Assembly (NCBI GenBank): GCA_050943935.1
Contig: JBMNQC010000001.1
Span: 186,001 to 250,000, forward strand
Source of the DNA: Heteroscillospira sp050943935
Lineage (GTDB): Bacteria; Bacillota; Clostridia; Oscillospirales; Oscillospiraceae
Direction: 5' to 3'
DNA: 64,000 bases
Under the pieces are notes generated by a model. That model did no database searches, was not told the DNA's origin, and saw only the letters and a list, made by a program, of their open reading frames with translations. Below, in pieces: positions 42,237 through 50,475 of the stretch. Each line of letters starts with the position of its first letter. Position 1 is the first letter of the stretch. The position numbers were made by a program, and so were the translations under genes.

Positions 42237-42805
42237 CAAAACAAAACCCACCGCTTTGCGAGCTGCTTAGCTGCGGCGCATACGGCAGATATACACAGGT
42301 CCGCAAATTTCATTGTAGTATTTTACAGTTGTTCATATTCTCTACACATCTTTTGTGCGCCATGTATAATTGAAATCAAAGACTATCTGTAATTTTTGTG
42401 GTTTTATTATGTAACCAGCCAAGTGAACTGTCAACACCTTTATATATTTTTCTTAGCTTTGAATCAAAGCAAGCAAAAGAGAGGTCATACCGCTGTATAT
42501 TATTTACAAAAATTCTTACCAGTTAAAACCATTTGTCTGAGCTTTTCAAGGCAATACCGCACAGAGAAGTCAGACCCCCTCCGCTAAGCTGACAAACTAT
42601 CTCCCATATGCTGCCTAAACTCCGCCGCCCGTAATGCCATACCGATAATACACAGAAGAAATATCAAAATTTTTTATGGAGATTCTTTGTGATATACTAC
42701 AATCGGCTGACAGCAGATACCTGCATATTACGTGGCGCCGCATATGTATTGCCCGCAAATCACACTTGGCGGCTCAGGCCTCTTTAAACATTTTCAGTTT
42801 CCATA

Positions 42806-42855
42806 TTGACATACCTAGAGTTTCGATGTATTATATACCTAGAATTTCTAGGTAT
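42806..42855 (+). promoter_or_regulatory. padR promoter and palindromic operator
   Basis: TTGACA (42806-42811), 17 bases, TATTAT (42829-42834). A 21-base palindrome (ATACCTAGA, three bases, TCTAGGTAT; 42835-42855) follows the -10, and a half-site ATACCTAGA (42811-42819) overlaps the -35 boundary. This is a standard layout for autorepression by the PadR protein encoded 15 bases later. Confidence 0.85.
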
Positions 42856-42869
42856 AAGGAGGCTGTACC

Positions 42870-43193
42870 ATGAAGCAGAATATGGAACACACACGGCTGC
42901 TTGTGCTGAGTCTGCTGCAAGGCGGCGATATGTACGGCTATCAGATGATAGCCGAGCTGGAGCGCAGATTCGACAAGACTTTTTCCATGAAGGAGGGCAC
43001 CCTCTACCCCATACTCCGCGCTCTGGAAAACGAGGGGGCGCTTAAGTCCTACAATCAGGAGACTCCCGCCGGGCGGGTGCGCAAATACTACCGGCTGACA
43101 AAAAAAGGCAGCGCCCTTCTGAAGGAAGAGACGGAGCGATGGAGGGCGTATGAGAAGGCCATAAACTCGGTAGTCGGCCTTGTGTCCGTCTGA
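42870..43193 (+). CDS. PadR family transcriptional regulator
   Basis: A 107-residue regulator of the short PadR group: LLVLSLLQGGDMYGYQMIAELERRF, FSMKEGTLYPILRALENEGALKSY, and VRKYYRLTKKGSALLKEE. AAGGAGG is 8 bases before the ATG. It heads an operon with an HAAS membrane protein and another membrane protein, a frequent arrangement in Clostridia in which the PadR protein represses its own operon. Confidence 0.95.
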   Translation: MKQNMEHTRLLVLSLLQGGDMYGYQMIAELERRFDKTFSMKEGTLYPILRALENEGALKSYNQETPAGRVRKYYRLTKKGSALLKEETERWRAYEKAINSVVGLVSV

Positions 43194-43202
43194 GGTAAGG
43201 CT

Positions 43203-43928
43203 ATGGACAGGTTTGAGGACTTCTGCCGGAGCGTGCTGAAAAGCGCTACCCGGGCCACAGGCGACGAGCAGGCGGAGATAAGCCGGGAGCTGACCGCTCA
43301 TATGGAGGACCACTACGACGCTCTCATAGAGCGCGGCGTTCCACCGGATGAGGCTGTGCAGCGCTCTGTGAGCGAGATGGGCGACCCGGAGGAGCTGGGC
43401 AGGCAGCTAAACGCCACTCTGAATCCCTTCTGGCTGATACTGGGCCGCCTCTGCGTCATAGCGTCCACACTCATTATCATAGGCGCCCTGCTGCCCAGCC
43501 TGGCGGGACTTTACACCGTGTGGAACAATATTGAGGCGCGCTTTGCCGACTCCGGGGACTTCAACAGCCGCAACGACCAGGAGATAGTCTACACAGACTG
43601 CGACATAGAGTTTGAGGTGGAGGGACACATAATACGCATAGTCCGCTACGGCACCGCCATAAGTCAGGACGGCGACTACGGAGTACATATAGACGCCCTT
43701 GCCTACACGAAAAATCCCTTTGAACACTGCAACAGCAATTTGCTCTACAACATAGAGATATACGGCATGGACCGCACCTCCGGCGGAGGACACTCCACCG
43801 CGGGCGGCGCGTACTGGGACAGCTTCACGCCTCTGGCCAAGGGCACGGACACCGCCATCCTCACCTTCGACCTCTACAGCTACCACTATGAGACTGTGCT
43901 CACTCTGGATTGGGGGGACGCCGCATGA
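43203..43928 (+). CDS. HAAS/DUF1700-type membrane protein
   Basis: A 241-residue protein. Residues 1-72 resemble the HAAS/DUF1700 signature domain (LTAHMEDHYDALIERGVPPDEAVQ then EMGDPEELGRQLN). A membrane helix follows at about 78-104, and the rest (105-241) is a soluble extracytoplasmic domain that is not recognised. HAAS proteins are typically encoded next to PadR and may work with it as a signalling partner. It starts 9 bases after padR and overlaps the next gene by 4 bases. Confidence 0.8.
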   Translation: MDRFEDFCRSVLKSATRATGDEQAEISRELTAHMEDHYDALIERGVPPDEAVQRSVSEMGDPEELGRQLNATLNPFWLILGRLCVIASTLIIIGALLPSLAGLYTVWNNIEARFADSGDFNSRNDQEIVYTDCDIEFEVEGHIIRIVRYGTAISQDGDYGVHIDALAYTKNPFEHCNSNLLYNIEIYGMDRTSGGGHSTAGGAYWDSFTPLAKGTDTAILTFDLYSYHYETVLTLDWGDAA

Positions 43929-44626
43929 AACGGAAACGCACATACACCCGCCGCGGGAAAGCCTTCCGACGGCTGAGCTTTCTGCTCATTCTCCTGCTGC
44001 TGGGCCACATCACCGGGGTGTACTATGTTCTGCCCTCCCAGGCTCTCCATTCCCTGGTGCGCAGGGAGGCCGTGGGGGATGTGGACATAGTGCGCACCCT
44101 GTACGACCCGGAGCTGCGTGGCACGCCCCTTATGCGCTACTATCTCTGCGAAAACGACGATGTGCTGATGCTGGGCGGCACCCGCTTTTATTTCAGCATG
44201 GGCTGGCAGTACGACTTTGCCGCCACGGCATCCATGGCCGGGGACGCGCCTGTGAAGGCCGGAGGCCAGAGCTTCTCCCGGGACGGTGAGGACAAGGCCC
44301 TATACGTATTCGGCAGGGTCGACGACCCCAGGGCCGCGCGAGTCACCGTGGAGACGGAATATTACATCCGGTACGGCGGAGATATTCGGCAGGACAGCGA
44401 GCTGTATCCACTCTCTGTGGAGATACCCGCCGGGGCCTATACGGAGCACGAGGGAAAAACCTATTTTCTCTACCGGGCAGATGAAATAGCAAACCCGGAC
44501 TTTCAGCTTGACCCCGGCGACAAGGTGAGGTATGTTGGGCAATACAATCTGCGCTGCTATGACGCGGAGGGAGCATTGCTGGGCGAAACAAGAGACATAC
44601 CCATGAGCTGGACACATTTCGGATAA
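43925..44626 (+). CDS. Membrane-anchored protein of unknown function in the PadR operon
   Basis: A 233-residue protein: basic N-terminus (KRKRTYTRRGK), one membrane helix (about 18-38), and an outer soluble domain with no family I recognise. The stop of the HAAS gene overlaps its ATG (ATGA). As the outer part of the preceding protein also is unknown and both contain many aromatic residues, a shared role at the cell surface is possible. It is followed by a terminator. Confidence 0.75.
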   Translation: MKRKRTYTRRGKAFRRLSFLLILLLLGHITGVYYVLPSQALHSLVRREAVGDVDIVRTLYDPELRGTPLMRYYLCENDDVLMLGGTRFYFSMGWQYDFAATASMAGDAPVKAGGQSFSRDGEDKALYVFGRVDDPRAARVTVETEYYIRYGGDIRQDSELYPLSVEIPAGAYTEHEGKTYFLYRADEIANPDFQLDPGDKVRYVGQYNLRCYDAEGALLGETRDIPMSWTHFG

Positions 44627-44632
44627 ATATAA

Positions 44633-44673
44633 ACGCCCCGGGAGCTTGCTGAAAATCTCCCGGGGCGTGGTTT
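44633..44673. terminator. Bidirectional terminator
   Basis: ACGCCCCGGGAG / CTCCCGGGGCGT (44633-44644 and 44657-44668) with a short T tract on the plus strand, between convergent genes. Confidence 0.85.
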
Positions 44674-44674
44674 A

Positions 44675-45667
44675 TTATAATTTAGTGAGCGCTCCCACTT
44701 TGGGCGGCAGCTCTGCGGGGTTCAGATTGCGCAGGGCGCAGTAGCGCTCAAGGAAATCCCGGGCCTGTGCCTCTCCCGGTGTGTACCGGCGCATATCAGC
44801 TATGTCCCTGAGGATCTGGGCGCACTCGGTGTCACCAAGATAGCGGAACAGGCCCGTGCCCCAGAAGCATTTATCGGCGCTGTTGGCATTTGCGTGGTAG
44901 TCCCAGTAGCGCAGCTTTTCGGCCTCGGCGGAAGTGAGCTCAATGCGGTAGTCCCCGTGAGCGCTGACGTATCCCTCGTCCCGCTCATTGCCCTCAAAGT
45001 TCTCGGCTATGAGGAACACGGCAAAGATAAGGCGCTGCTCCTCCGAAGTGTGGGGCCTGCGGGTGGTGAGCACGGCCAGAGAGTTGGTACGGGCCTCTTT
45101 CATGCCCCGGCGGCGGCCCGCCCGCTCATCGGTCTGGTCGGCGCCAGCGTATGCCCGCCAGTCCAGGAGCATGGTGCTCTCGTAGCAGACAAAGCCGTCC
45201 TTAAAGACCCGGCTCAGTTCATCCCGGTCGGCTTTGCCCTCTATATACTCACGGCAGACGCTGTTCGTGCACCAGCGGCGCTTGGCCCTGTTCACATTGT
45301 AGCGTATGGCCTCGTCGCTGCACACGCCCTGATAGCCTATGTGGCCGCAATCCGAGCCGCCGTCGCACCAGTTGCATTTGAATGCCACGTTGGCGCTTAG
45401 CTCTGCGCGGCTGCGCTGCTCCTCCTGAGTTTTCACCCTGGCGGCGGAAAAGCGCTGCTGCTCCTGTTCCCTGCGTTGGGAAGCCAGGCTCTCCACATAA
45501 GCTTTGGCAGCCTCGTCTTCGATTATGTAGCTGTTCAGAAAGGCATCGGGGAAACCCACGGTCACGCTTTTCTCACCAAGCCGCAAATATATCTTGTCCC
45601 CGCAGCAATTCTCTACTATCCCCTCGCCCAAAAAGCGATTGCGTACTTTTATGCCCATTAAATCCAT
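44675..45667 (-). CDS. Cys-rich, probably zinc-binding protein of unknown function
   Basis: A 330-residue soluble protein with no domain I can name. The N-terminus (GIKVRNRFLGEGIVENCCGDKIYL) has a small beta-barrel look shared by several Clostridial proteins. A charged helix (about 52-90) precedes a Cys cluster: CNWCDGG, CGHIGYQGVC, and RWCTNSVCREY, which together could bind one or more zinc ions. The C-terminal part has HGDYRIELTSAEAEKLRYWDYHANAN. The gene ends beside a terminator and begins 4 bases before the stop of YigZ, so it is cotranscribed with yigZ and hflX. Confidence 0.72.
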   Translation of the reverse strand: MDLMGIKVRNRFLGEGIVENCCGDKIYLRLGEKSVTVGFPDAFLNSYIIEDEAAKAYVESLASQRREQEQQRFSAARVKTQEEQRSRAELSANVAFKCNWCDGGSDCGHIGYQGVCSDEAIRYNVNRAKRRWCTNSVCREYIEGKADRDELSRVFKDGFVCYESTMLLDWRAYAGADQTDERAGRRRGMKEARTNSLAVLTTRRPHTSEEQRLIFAVFLIAENFEGNERDEGYVSAHGDYRIELTSAEAEKLRYWDYHANANSADKCFWGTGLFRYLGDTECAQILRDIADMRRYTPGEAQARDFLERYCALRNLNPAELPPKVGALTKL

Positions 45668-45670
45668 AAT

Positions 45671-46300
45671 CTACCTCACCCGGACGCCGCGGAAGGTGCT
45701 GCCCACGCAGTCGCAGGTGGCGGTGCCCGCCGTCAGCTCCGTGAGAGCATCACGGAAGGCGGGGGACTTTTCCTGACTGAGCAGCGTTTCAAGCAGCACA
45801 TCCGTGCCGAAATCCGTATTCTGTATAACGGCGCCGTTATCCTCCAGGAGGCGGCGCACCCTCTCGAACTGGTTGTAGGCGCAGGAGATGAGCAGCTCGT
45901 CCCAGCTGTCCATGCGGCTTATCCCGGCGGCGTCCAGAGCCAGCTTGGCGGTGTTGGAATAGGCGCGCACCAGGCCGCCCGCTCCCAGCAGCACGCCGCC
46001 GAAATAGCGGGTGACCACGCAGCAGACGTTTTTTATATCCTCGGCGCGGAACACGTTCAGCGTGGGCATGCCGGAGGTGCCCCCCGGCTCGCCGTCGTCG
46101 CTGTAGCGCATTATGCCGCCCTCAAGCATGATATAGGCGTAGACGTTGTGGGTGGCGTCCCAATGCTTCTCGCGCATCTCCTTTACCCGGGCTATGGCCT
46201 CGGCCTCGTCCTCCACGGGCCAGACCCGGCCTATGAAGCGGGAGCGTTTTTCTACAAACTCCGCCTCGCCGTAGCCGTGGGGCACAAGATAGCTTTTCAC
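45671..46300 (-). CDS. YigZ/IMPACT family protein
   Basis: A 209-residue protein of the YigZ (UPF0029) family. The N-terminal domain has FVEKRSRFIGRVWPVEDEAEA, HWDATHNVYAYIM, SDDGEPGGTSGMP and VVTRYFGGVLLGAGGLVRAY, all family landmarks; the C-terminal DUF1949 domain starts around residue 135 (LLISCAYNQFERV). Its exact function is unclear, with roles proposed in translation control or nucleic acid binding. The GTG start (46298-46300) overlaps the hflX stop (GTGA). A longer reading frame continues upstream through hflX and is not used. Confidence 0.92.
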   Translation of the reverse strand: MKSYLVPHGYGEAEFVEKRSRFIGRVWPVEDEAEAIARVKEMREKHWDATHNVYAYIMLEGGIMRYSDDGEPGGTSGMPTLNVFRAEDIKNVCCVVTRYFGGVLLGAGGLVRAYSNTAKLALDAAGISRMDSWDELLISCAYNQFERVRRLLEDNGAVIQNTDFGTDVLLETLLSQEKSPAFRDALTELTAGTATCDCVGSTFRGVRVR

Positions 46301-47553
46301 TTCTCCCACTCCTCGCGCAGGTCGGGCACATCGCTCCAGACCGCGTATTCGCGCACACGGCCCCACAGGCCGGGCTTCATGGACACTTCCACCTCTATGC
46401 CCTCGGGCACATAGTCCACTTTGGACACGGCGGCCTCGCGGTGCAGAATTTCCAGCACGCCGCCCTTGTCGTAGGGCAGCAGCAGGCGGGCATGGTATTT
46501 GCCCATGTCGAGAGTCTCGACTATTTTGGCCACCAGCTCGTCCGTTCCCTCGCCGGTACGGGCGGAGACACACACGCTGTCCCGGCCGTGGGGCAGCTCA
46601 TCGTCGAACAGGTCGCACTTGTTGTAAACTCTTATGCAGGGGGTCTGCTCCGCCTCCAGCTGGACTATCAGGTCCTCGACTATGCCGGCCTGAGCCTCCC
46701 AGTTGGGATTGGATAGGTCAATAACGTGCAGCAGCACATCCGCGTAGGCCAGCTCCTCCAGAGTGGACTTAAAGGCCTCGATAAGGTGAGTGGGCAGCTT
46801 GCGGATAAAGCCGACGGTATCGGACAGCAGGGCTTCCTCCCTGTCGTTGAGCTTCAGGCGGCGGGTGGTGGTGTCCAGCGTATCGAACAGCCGGTTATTG
46901 GCCGGGATGTCCGAGCCGGTGAGGCAGTTAAGGAGAGTGGATTTGCCCGCGTTGGTGTAGCCCACCAGAGCAATGACCGGCATGGCGTTTTTCTCACGGC
47001 GGCGGCGCTGAGTGCCGCGGACGCGGCGGACGGCCTCCAGTTCCTCTTTGAGCTTGCTTATTTTGCGGCCTATGTGCCGGCGGTCGGTCTCCAGCTGGGT
47101 TTCGCCGGGGCCGCGGGTGCCTATGGCGCCCTCCTGGCGCTCCAGATGCTTCCACATACCAATGAGGCGGGGCAGCAGATACTGGTACTGAGCCAACTCA
47201 ACCTGGAGCTGACCCTCCCTTGTTCTGGCGCGCTGAGCGAAGATATCCAGTATGAGGCCGGAGCGGTCCAGCACCTTTACGCCCAGTTCCTCGGTGAGCA
47301 CCCTCATCTGTGATGGACTTAGCTCATTGTCGAACACAGCCAGGTCGCACTCCTGGGCGTTTATAAGCTCCTTCATCTCTTTCACCTTGCCGTCTCCCAG
47401 GAAGCTGCGGGGATCTGGGGTGGCCTTGTTCTGCAGAATGGTGGCCACGGCCTCGCCGCCCGCGGTCTCAACCAGAGCGGCAAGCTCAGCCATGCTCTCC
47501 TCGGTGGACTGCTCGGTCCTGTCCATGCTGGCGGCGTTCAGTCCGGCCAGCAC
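46297..47553 (-). CDS. hflX: GTPase HflX
   Basis: A 418-residue ribosome-associated GTPase that can split stalled ribosomes. The N-terminal domain has AQRARTREGQLQVELAQ and GPGETQLETDRR; the GTPase motifs are G1 GYTNAGKST (198-206), G3 DTVGFIRKLP, and G4 NKCD, with a G5-like SARTGEG. The GTG start at 47553 has AAGGAAAG upstream. The protein is of normal length. It follows the flavin reductase gene by about 50 bases. Confidence 0.96.
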   Translation of the reverse strand: MLAGLNAASMDRTEQSTEESMAELAALVETAGGEAVATILQNKATPDPRSFLGDGKVKEMKELINAQECDLAVFDNELSPSQMRVLTEELGVKVLDRSGLILDIFAQRARTREGQLQVELAQYQYLLPRLIGMWKHLERQEGAIGTRGPGETQLETDRRHIGRKISKLKEELEAVRRVRGTQRRRREKNAMPVIALVGYTNAGKSTLLNCLTGSDIPANNRLFDTLDTTTRRLKLNDREEALLSDTVGFIRKLPTHLIEAFKSTLEELAYADVLLHVIDLSNPNWEAQAGIVEDLIVQLEAEQTPCIRVYNKCDLFDDELPHGRDSVCVSARTGEGTDELVAKIVETLDMGKYHARLLLPYDKGGVLEILHREAAVSKVDYVPEGIEVEVSMKPGLWGRVREYAVWSDVPDLREEWEK

Positions 47554-47604
47554 GGCTCTTTCCTTTTTCCGTGTAATGTTATCTATTCTGAATCAGTTCC
47601 TTTC

Positions 47605-48105
47605 TCAGTTTTCGGCCAGAACGGACACGATCTCGCCTATATACATACGGTGATAGTCATTGTTCGCGTAGTTCTTCTCAATGGATGCGTCCAGGAAGTT
47701 TTGGGGGGCTATATCCTGGTAATACAGCTTGCGGCACACCAGCACCAGCTTGGCGCCCTGGAAGTACACGCCGCCCTCTTCCACGGCAGGGTGCAGAGAG
47801 CACTCCTTGACCTTGTCCACATCCCGGCCGCTTTTGGCGCCGCAGAAGGCCAGAGCCTTGTGCATATCTTCGGGATAGGCGCTGAGGGTGAAGTAATCGC
47901 TGTTTTCCATGAACTCATAGGTGTAGCGCTGGGGACGGACGTAAACGGTGGCCACGGGCTTGTTCCAGATTATGCCCAGACCGCCCCAGGAGACAGTCAT
48001 GGTATTGAAGCTCTCCCTGTCTCCGGCGGTGAGCAGCATCCAGTCGGACAGGGTTTTGAAAACGTTCTGTCCCATTTCCTCGGGTTTATATTTTACAAGG
48101 CTCAT
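47605..48105 (-). CDS. Flavin reductase-like protein (FMN-binding split barrel)
   Basis: A 166-residue flavin reductase family protein with FNTMTVSWGGLGIIWNKPVAT (the usual N-T-M-x-x-S-W segment) and YTYEFMENSDYFTLSAYP, both typical of small FMN-binding split-barrel proteins. It probably binds FMN and reduces an unknown partner. It has a consensus promoter upstream and leads the hflX transcript. Confidence 0.88.
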   Translation of the reverse strand: MSLVKYKPEEMGQNVFKTLSDWMLLTAGDRESFNTMTVSWGGLGIIWNKPVATVYVRPQRYTYEFMENSDYFTLSAYPEDMHKALAFCGAKSGRDVDKVKECSLHPAVEEGGVYFQGAKLVLVCRKLYYQDIAPQNFLDASIEKNYANNDYHRMYIGEIVSVLAEN

Positions 48106-48136
48106 TTTGCTCGCTCCTTAACATTATTATTTGTTT

Positions 48137-48165
48137 ATTATACGCTGTTTTTTCGCTCTTGACAA
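48137..48165 (-). promoter_or_regulatory. Promoter of the flavin reductase-hflX-yigZ unit
   Basis: On the minus strand TTGTCA (48160-48165), 17 bases, TATAAT (48137-48142). Confidence 0.75.
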
Positions 48166-48248
48166 CAGAAAGCATAATTTCTCCTTGCTTTCACAGCGGT
48201 TATGGATATATAATAAATAGCTAAATCTATTTTAATAAGGAAGTACCC

Positions 48249-48911
48249 ATGGAAATTCTTATAGTAATCGCACAGGGATTTTTCACCTTTGCCGCCCCCT
48301 GCCATCTGCCGCTGCTGCCGGTACTCATGATGCTGTTCTCCGGCTCGGGAGAGGGAAAGGCCGCCCGGTGCTTTAAAAACACATTTTTGTTCACCCTGGG
48401 CATCACAGCCTCCTTCTGCGTCATGGGAGCCGTGGCCGGCTCTCTGGGCAGCGTACTGGAGATACACGGCGAGGGCTTCGATGTGGTCTGCGGCGTGTTC
48501 ATGATAGTCATGGGCGTGCTGTACTCAGGACTGCTGCCCTTTAAACTGCCACATTTCAGTTGGCTGCCCCAGCTGAAGCAGGGCATGGGCGGCGCCGCCT
48601 GTATGGTGTTCGGCGTTTTGTTCTCTCTGAGCTTTCTCCCCTGCTCCGGCGCCCTCTGGGCCTCTGCCATGCTGGTTGCGTCCCACACCGGCTCCGCTCT
48701 GGGCGGCATATTTGTGATGCTGGCCTACTCGGCGGGCATATGCGTCCCCTTCCTTGTGGCCGCCCTGCTTACCGACAAGGTGAAGAACACCGTGAAATTC
48801 GTAAAGCGCCATACCCGCGCCATGAACCTCTGCGCCGCTGTCCTGCTTATAGTCTTCGGCGTTCTCATGGCCACCGGTATGCTGGATACCCTGCTGGGAC
48901 ACCACCACTAA
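48249..48911 (+). CDS. CcdA-type cytochrome c biogenesis/thiol electron-transfer membrane protein
   Basis: A 220-residue membrane protein with six helices and two conserved cysteines in the CcdA places: TFAAPCHLPLLP (about residue 18) and LSFLPCSGALW. CcdA proteins pass electrons from cytoplasmic thioredoxin to extracytoplasmic thiol proteins. The N-terminus (MEILIVIAQGFFTFAAPC) and GITASFCVMGAVAGSLG are typical. No thioredoxin-like partner gene lies nearby. It probably ends at an imperfect hairpin (48920-48967). Confidence 0.9.
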   Translation: MEILIVIAQGFFTFAAPCHLPLLPVLMMLFSGSGEGKAARCFKNTFLFTLGITASFCVMGAVAGSLGSVLEIHGEGFDVVCGVFMIVMGVLYSGLLPFKLPHFSWLPQLKQGMGGAACMVFGVLFSLSFLPCSGALWASAMLVASHTGSALGGIFVMLAYSAGICVPFLVAALLTDKVKNTVKFVKRHTRAMNLCAAVLLIVFGVLMATGMLDTLLGHHH

Positions 48912-48919
48912 ATATTATA

Positions 48920-48967
48920 AAAACAGCCTCCCGCCTGTGGTTCATGCCGCAAGCCGGAAGCTGTTTC
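48920..48967 (+). terminator. Possible terminator after ccdA
   Basis: Interrupted stem AAACAGC-TCC-G / CGG-A-GCTGTTT with a TTTCTTT tail. The stem is long and imperfect. Confidence 0.5.
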
Positions 48968-48968
48968 T

Positions 48969-49172
48969 TTATGGATAGTATTCAGTCGGTTTGGAAAGCA
49001 GTACGAGTAAATCGACAAATACACCAATCCCAAACAAGCCCAAAGTAACCAAGTACAGTATTCCCATCATAGCTTTGCCCTCATAGAATTTATGTACTCC
49101 CAACATTCCGAAAAGCAGGAACAGGATAAAAGCTATCCATTTGTTTTTAGGCTTCTGTTTACCAAGACTCAA
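48969..49172 (-). CDS. TM2 domain protein
   Basis: A 67-residue membrane protein with the TM2 pattern: a first helix (WIAFILFLLFGMLGVHKFY, about 12-30) with the G-x-x-G-x-H/DxF motif GMLGVHKFYEG, and a second helix (GILYLVTLGLFGIGVFVDLL). TM2 proteins are widespread with unknown function. GC content is lower than in the neighbours. Confidence 0.9.
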   Translation of the reverse strand: MSLGKQKPKNKWIAFILFLLFGMLGVHKFYEGKAMMGILYLVTLGLFGIGVFVDLLVLLSKPTEYYP

Positions 49173-49237
49173 AGTATTTTATCTTATAAACACAGAGGTT
49201 ATTATCTAAATAGAAACGGATGATACAATCTATATAG

Positions 49238-49924
49238 TTAATTAGCGTTTGGAAATCCAAAAACTATTCTGCTAACTTTATCATCTTCAAATAATATTAC
49301 AGCACCAATTGAAGTTGTCATATTGCTATAAAATTGAAGCTCGTCTGGAAGAACAGCACCGTCAACATAGGCGGCATAATCATATTCGTTATAATAGCCA
49401 TCCGGTTTATAATCACACAACAATTTTTTTATAAAAATACAAGAATATAGGTTATCAGAAAACTTTTTCTCAAGTTCATCGCTGCTGGTGGAAAGAATTT
49501 CGATGCCATACAGAGGGTAATCAGAATATGTTTTGATAAATTCATCCATCGAAAGGCCAACATAAATATCTTTTAAAGCAAATGATGGGCCGGTTATGTC
49601 GTATCGTAATATTTGTTTTGAGTTAATATCTGAATCGTAACTGGAATCAAGAAGAACTTCAAATTGTATATCGTGGTATTCCAAAATATTCAATATATTA
49701 GGTGTTTCGGAGGCATGGGCATAAACTGAATACTGTGATATTTTTTCCGGTGCTCCCCATTCGTCAAGAAGACCAGCAACATCTACTTGCCAAACAGGTT
49801 GTTTGTTAATAAATGTATCTTTTAGAGTGAAAAAGGGTAAAGATTCGGAAAATGTGTTTGGTTGAAAATAGTTGTAAGATGAAAATAACAATAAAATCAG
49901 AATCACAATAGTTAGTTTTTTCAT
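49238..49924 (-). CDS. Exported protein of unknown function, AT-rich
   Basis: A 228-residue protein with an N-terminal hydrophobic segment (KKLTIVILILLLFSSYNYF) that acts as signal peptide or anchor; no domain recognised. The start at 49922-49924 was chosen because AAAGGAGAAAG lies upstream; 28 earlier in-frame codons look like noncoding DNA. The gene is strongly AT-rich and uses AAT, ATA and TTT codons that its neighbours avoid, so it was probably gained recently. It stands alone between the TM2 gene and rpmE. Confidence 0.75.
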   Translation of the reverse strand: MKKLTIVILILLLFSSYNYFQPNTFSESLPFFTLKDTFINKQPVWQVDVAGLLDEWGAPEKISQYSVYAHASETPNILNILEYHDIQFEVLLDSSYDSDINSKQILRYDITGPSFALKDIYVGLSMDEFIKTYSDYPLYGIEILSTSSDELEKKFSDNLYSCIFIKKLLCDYKPDGYYNEYDYAAYVDGAVLPDELQFYSNMTTSIGAVILFEDDKVSRIVFGFPNAN

Positions 49925-50051
49925 GTGTTCTTTCTCCTTTATAGAGTAGAAGCTTGTTATCATACAAGTATTTGTAAATTTAGCGTAAGAACATGAAAAA
50001 TATAGCAATTCACAATGTTAGTCTACCATGTTTCCACAGATAAAACAACAA

Positions 50052-50134
50052 AAAGCTCAGCAGACATTTTCTTACTGAGCTTTCAAAACAGCGCATATAA
50101 AAGCATAAGGGAGAGCAAAACGCTCTCCCTTAAA
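50052..50134 (-). terminator. Two tandem hairpin terminators after rpmE
   Basis: On the minus strand the first hairpin is TAAGGGAGAGC/GCTCTCCCTTA (50106-50132). A second, AAAGCTCAG/CTGAGCTTT (50052-50083), has a clear T run TTTTTGTT and is the better terminator. Confidence 0.75.
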
Positions 50135-50150
50135 CTTTAAACCGTTATCC

Positions 50151-50351
50151 TTACTTGAGGCCGAACTTCTTGTTGAACTTGTCAACGCGTCCGCTGGTGT
50201 CGACCAGCTTCTGCTTGCCGGTGTAGAAAGGATGGCACTTGGAGCAGATTTCAACGAAGATGTCCTTCTTGGTGGAGCCGGTCTCGTAGACGGCGCCGCA
50301 GGCGCAACGAATCGTGGTCTGCTGATAATCGGGATGGATTCCGGATTTCAT
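50151..50351 (-). CDS. rpmE: 50S ribosomal protein L31, zinc-binding type
   Basis: A 66-residue L31. Four zinc-binding cysteines are present (C16, C18, C36, C39), so this is the zinc type rather than the zinc-free paralogue. MKSGIHPDYQ and the C-terminal GRVDKFNKKFG match. The start at 50349-50351 has GAGGTG upstream. Single-gene unit with its own promoter and terminators. Confidence 0.98.
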   Translation of the reverse strand: MKSGIHPDYQQTTIRCACGAVYETGSTKKDIFVEICSKCHPFYTGKQKLVDTSGRVDKFNKKFGLK

Positions 50352-50418
50352 AATTACATTCACCTCACAAAAGCTATCTTGATGACACCCACGGGTGTGG
50401 TTACAAGACGCAACACGG

Positions 50419-50447
50419 ATTGTACCATAACGCCGGACTTTTTGCAA
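50419..50447 (-). promoter_or_regulatory. rpmE promoter
   Basis: On the minus strand TTGCAA (50442-50447), 17 bases, TACAAT (50419-50424), about 68 bases ahead of the rpmE start. Confidence 0.7.
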
Positions 50448-50475
50448 GAGTTTTTCACAAAATGTGCGGGAATTT

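Larger units (their letters stand above)
42190..42869. other. Intergenic stretch of about 680 bp, AT-rich
   Basis: No convincing gene. It contains a palindrome TAATTGTT-AAA-AACAATTA (42218-42236) about 30 bases ahead of dctP, AT-rich DNA from 42280 to 42800 with several chance short reading frames, and the PadR promoter and operator at its right end. Confidence 0.6.

Noticed and set aside
42396..42587. Short plus-strand frame in the AT-rich gap before padR
   Set aside because: No ribosome-binding site, low complexity, and no homologue known to me.
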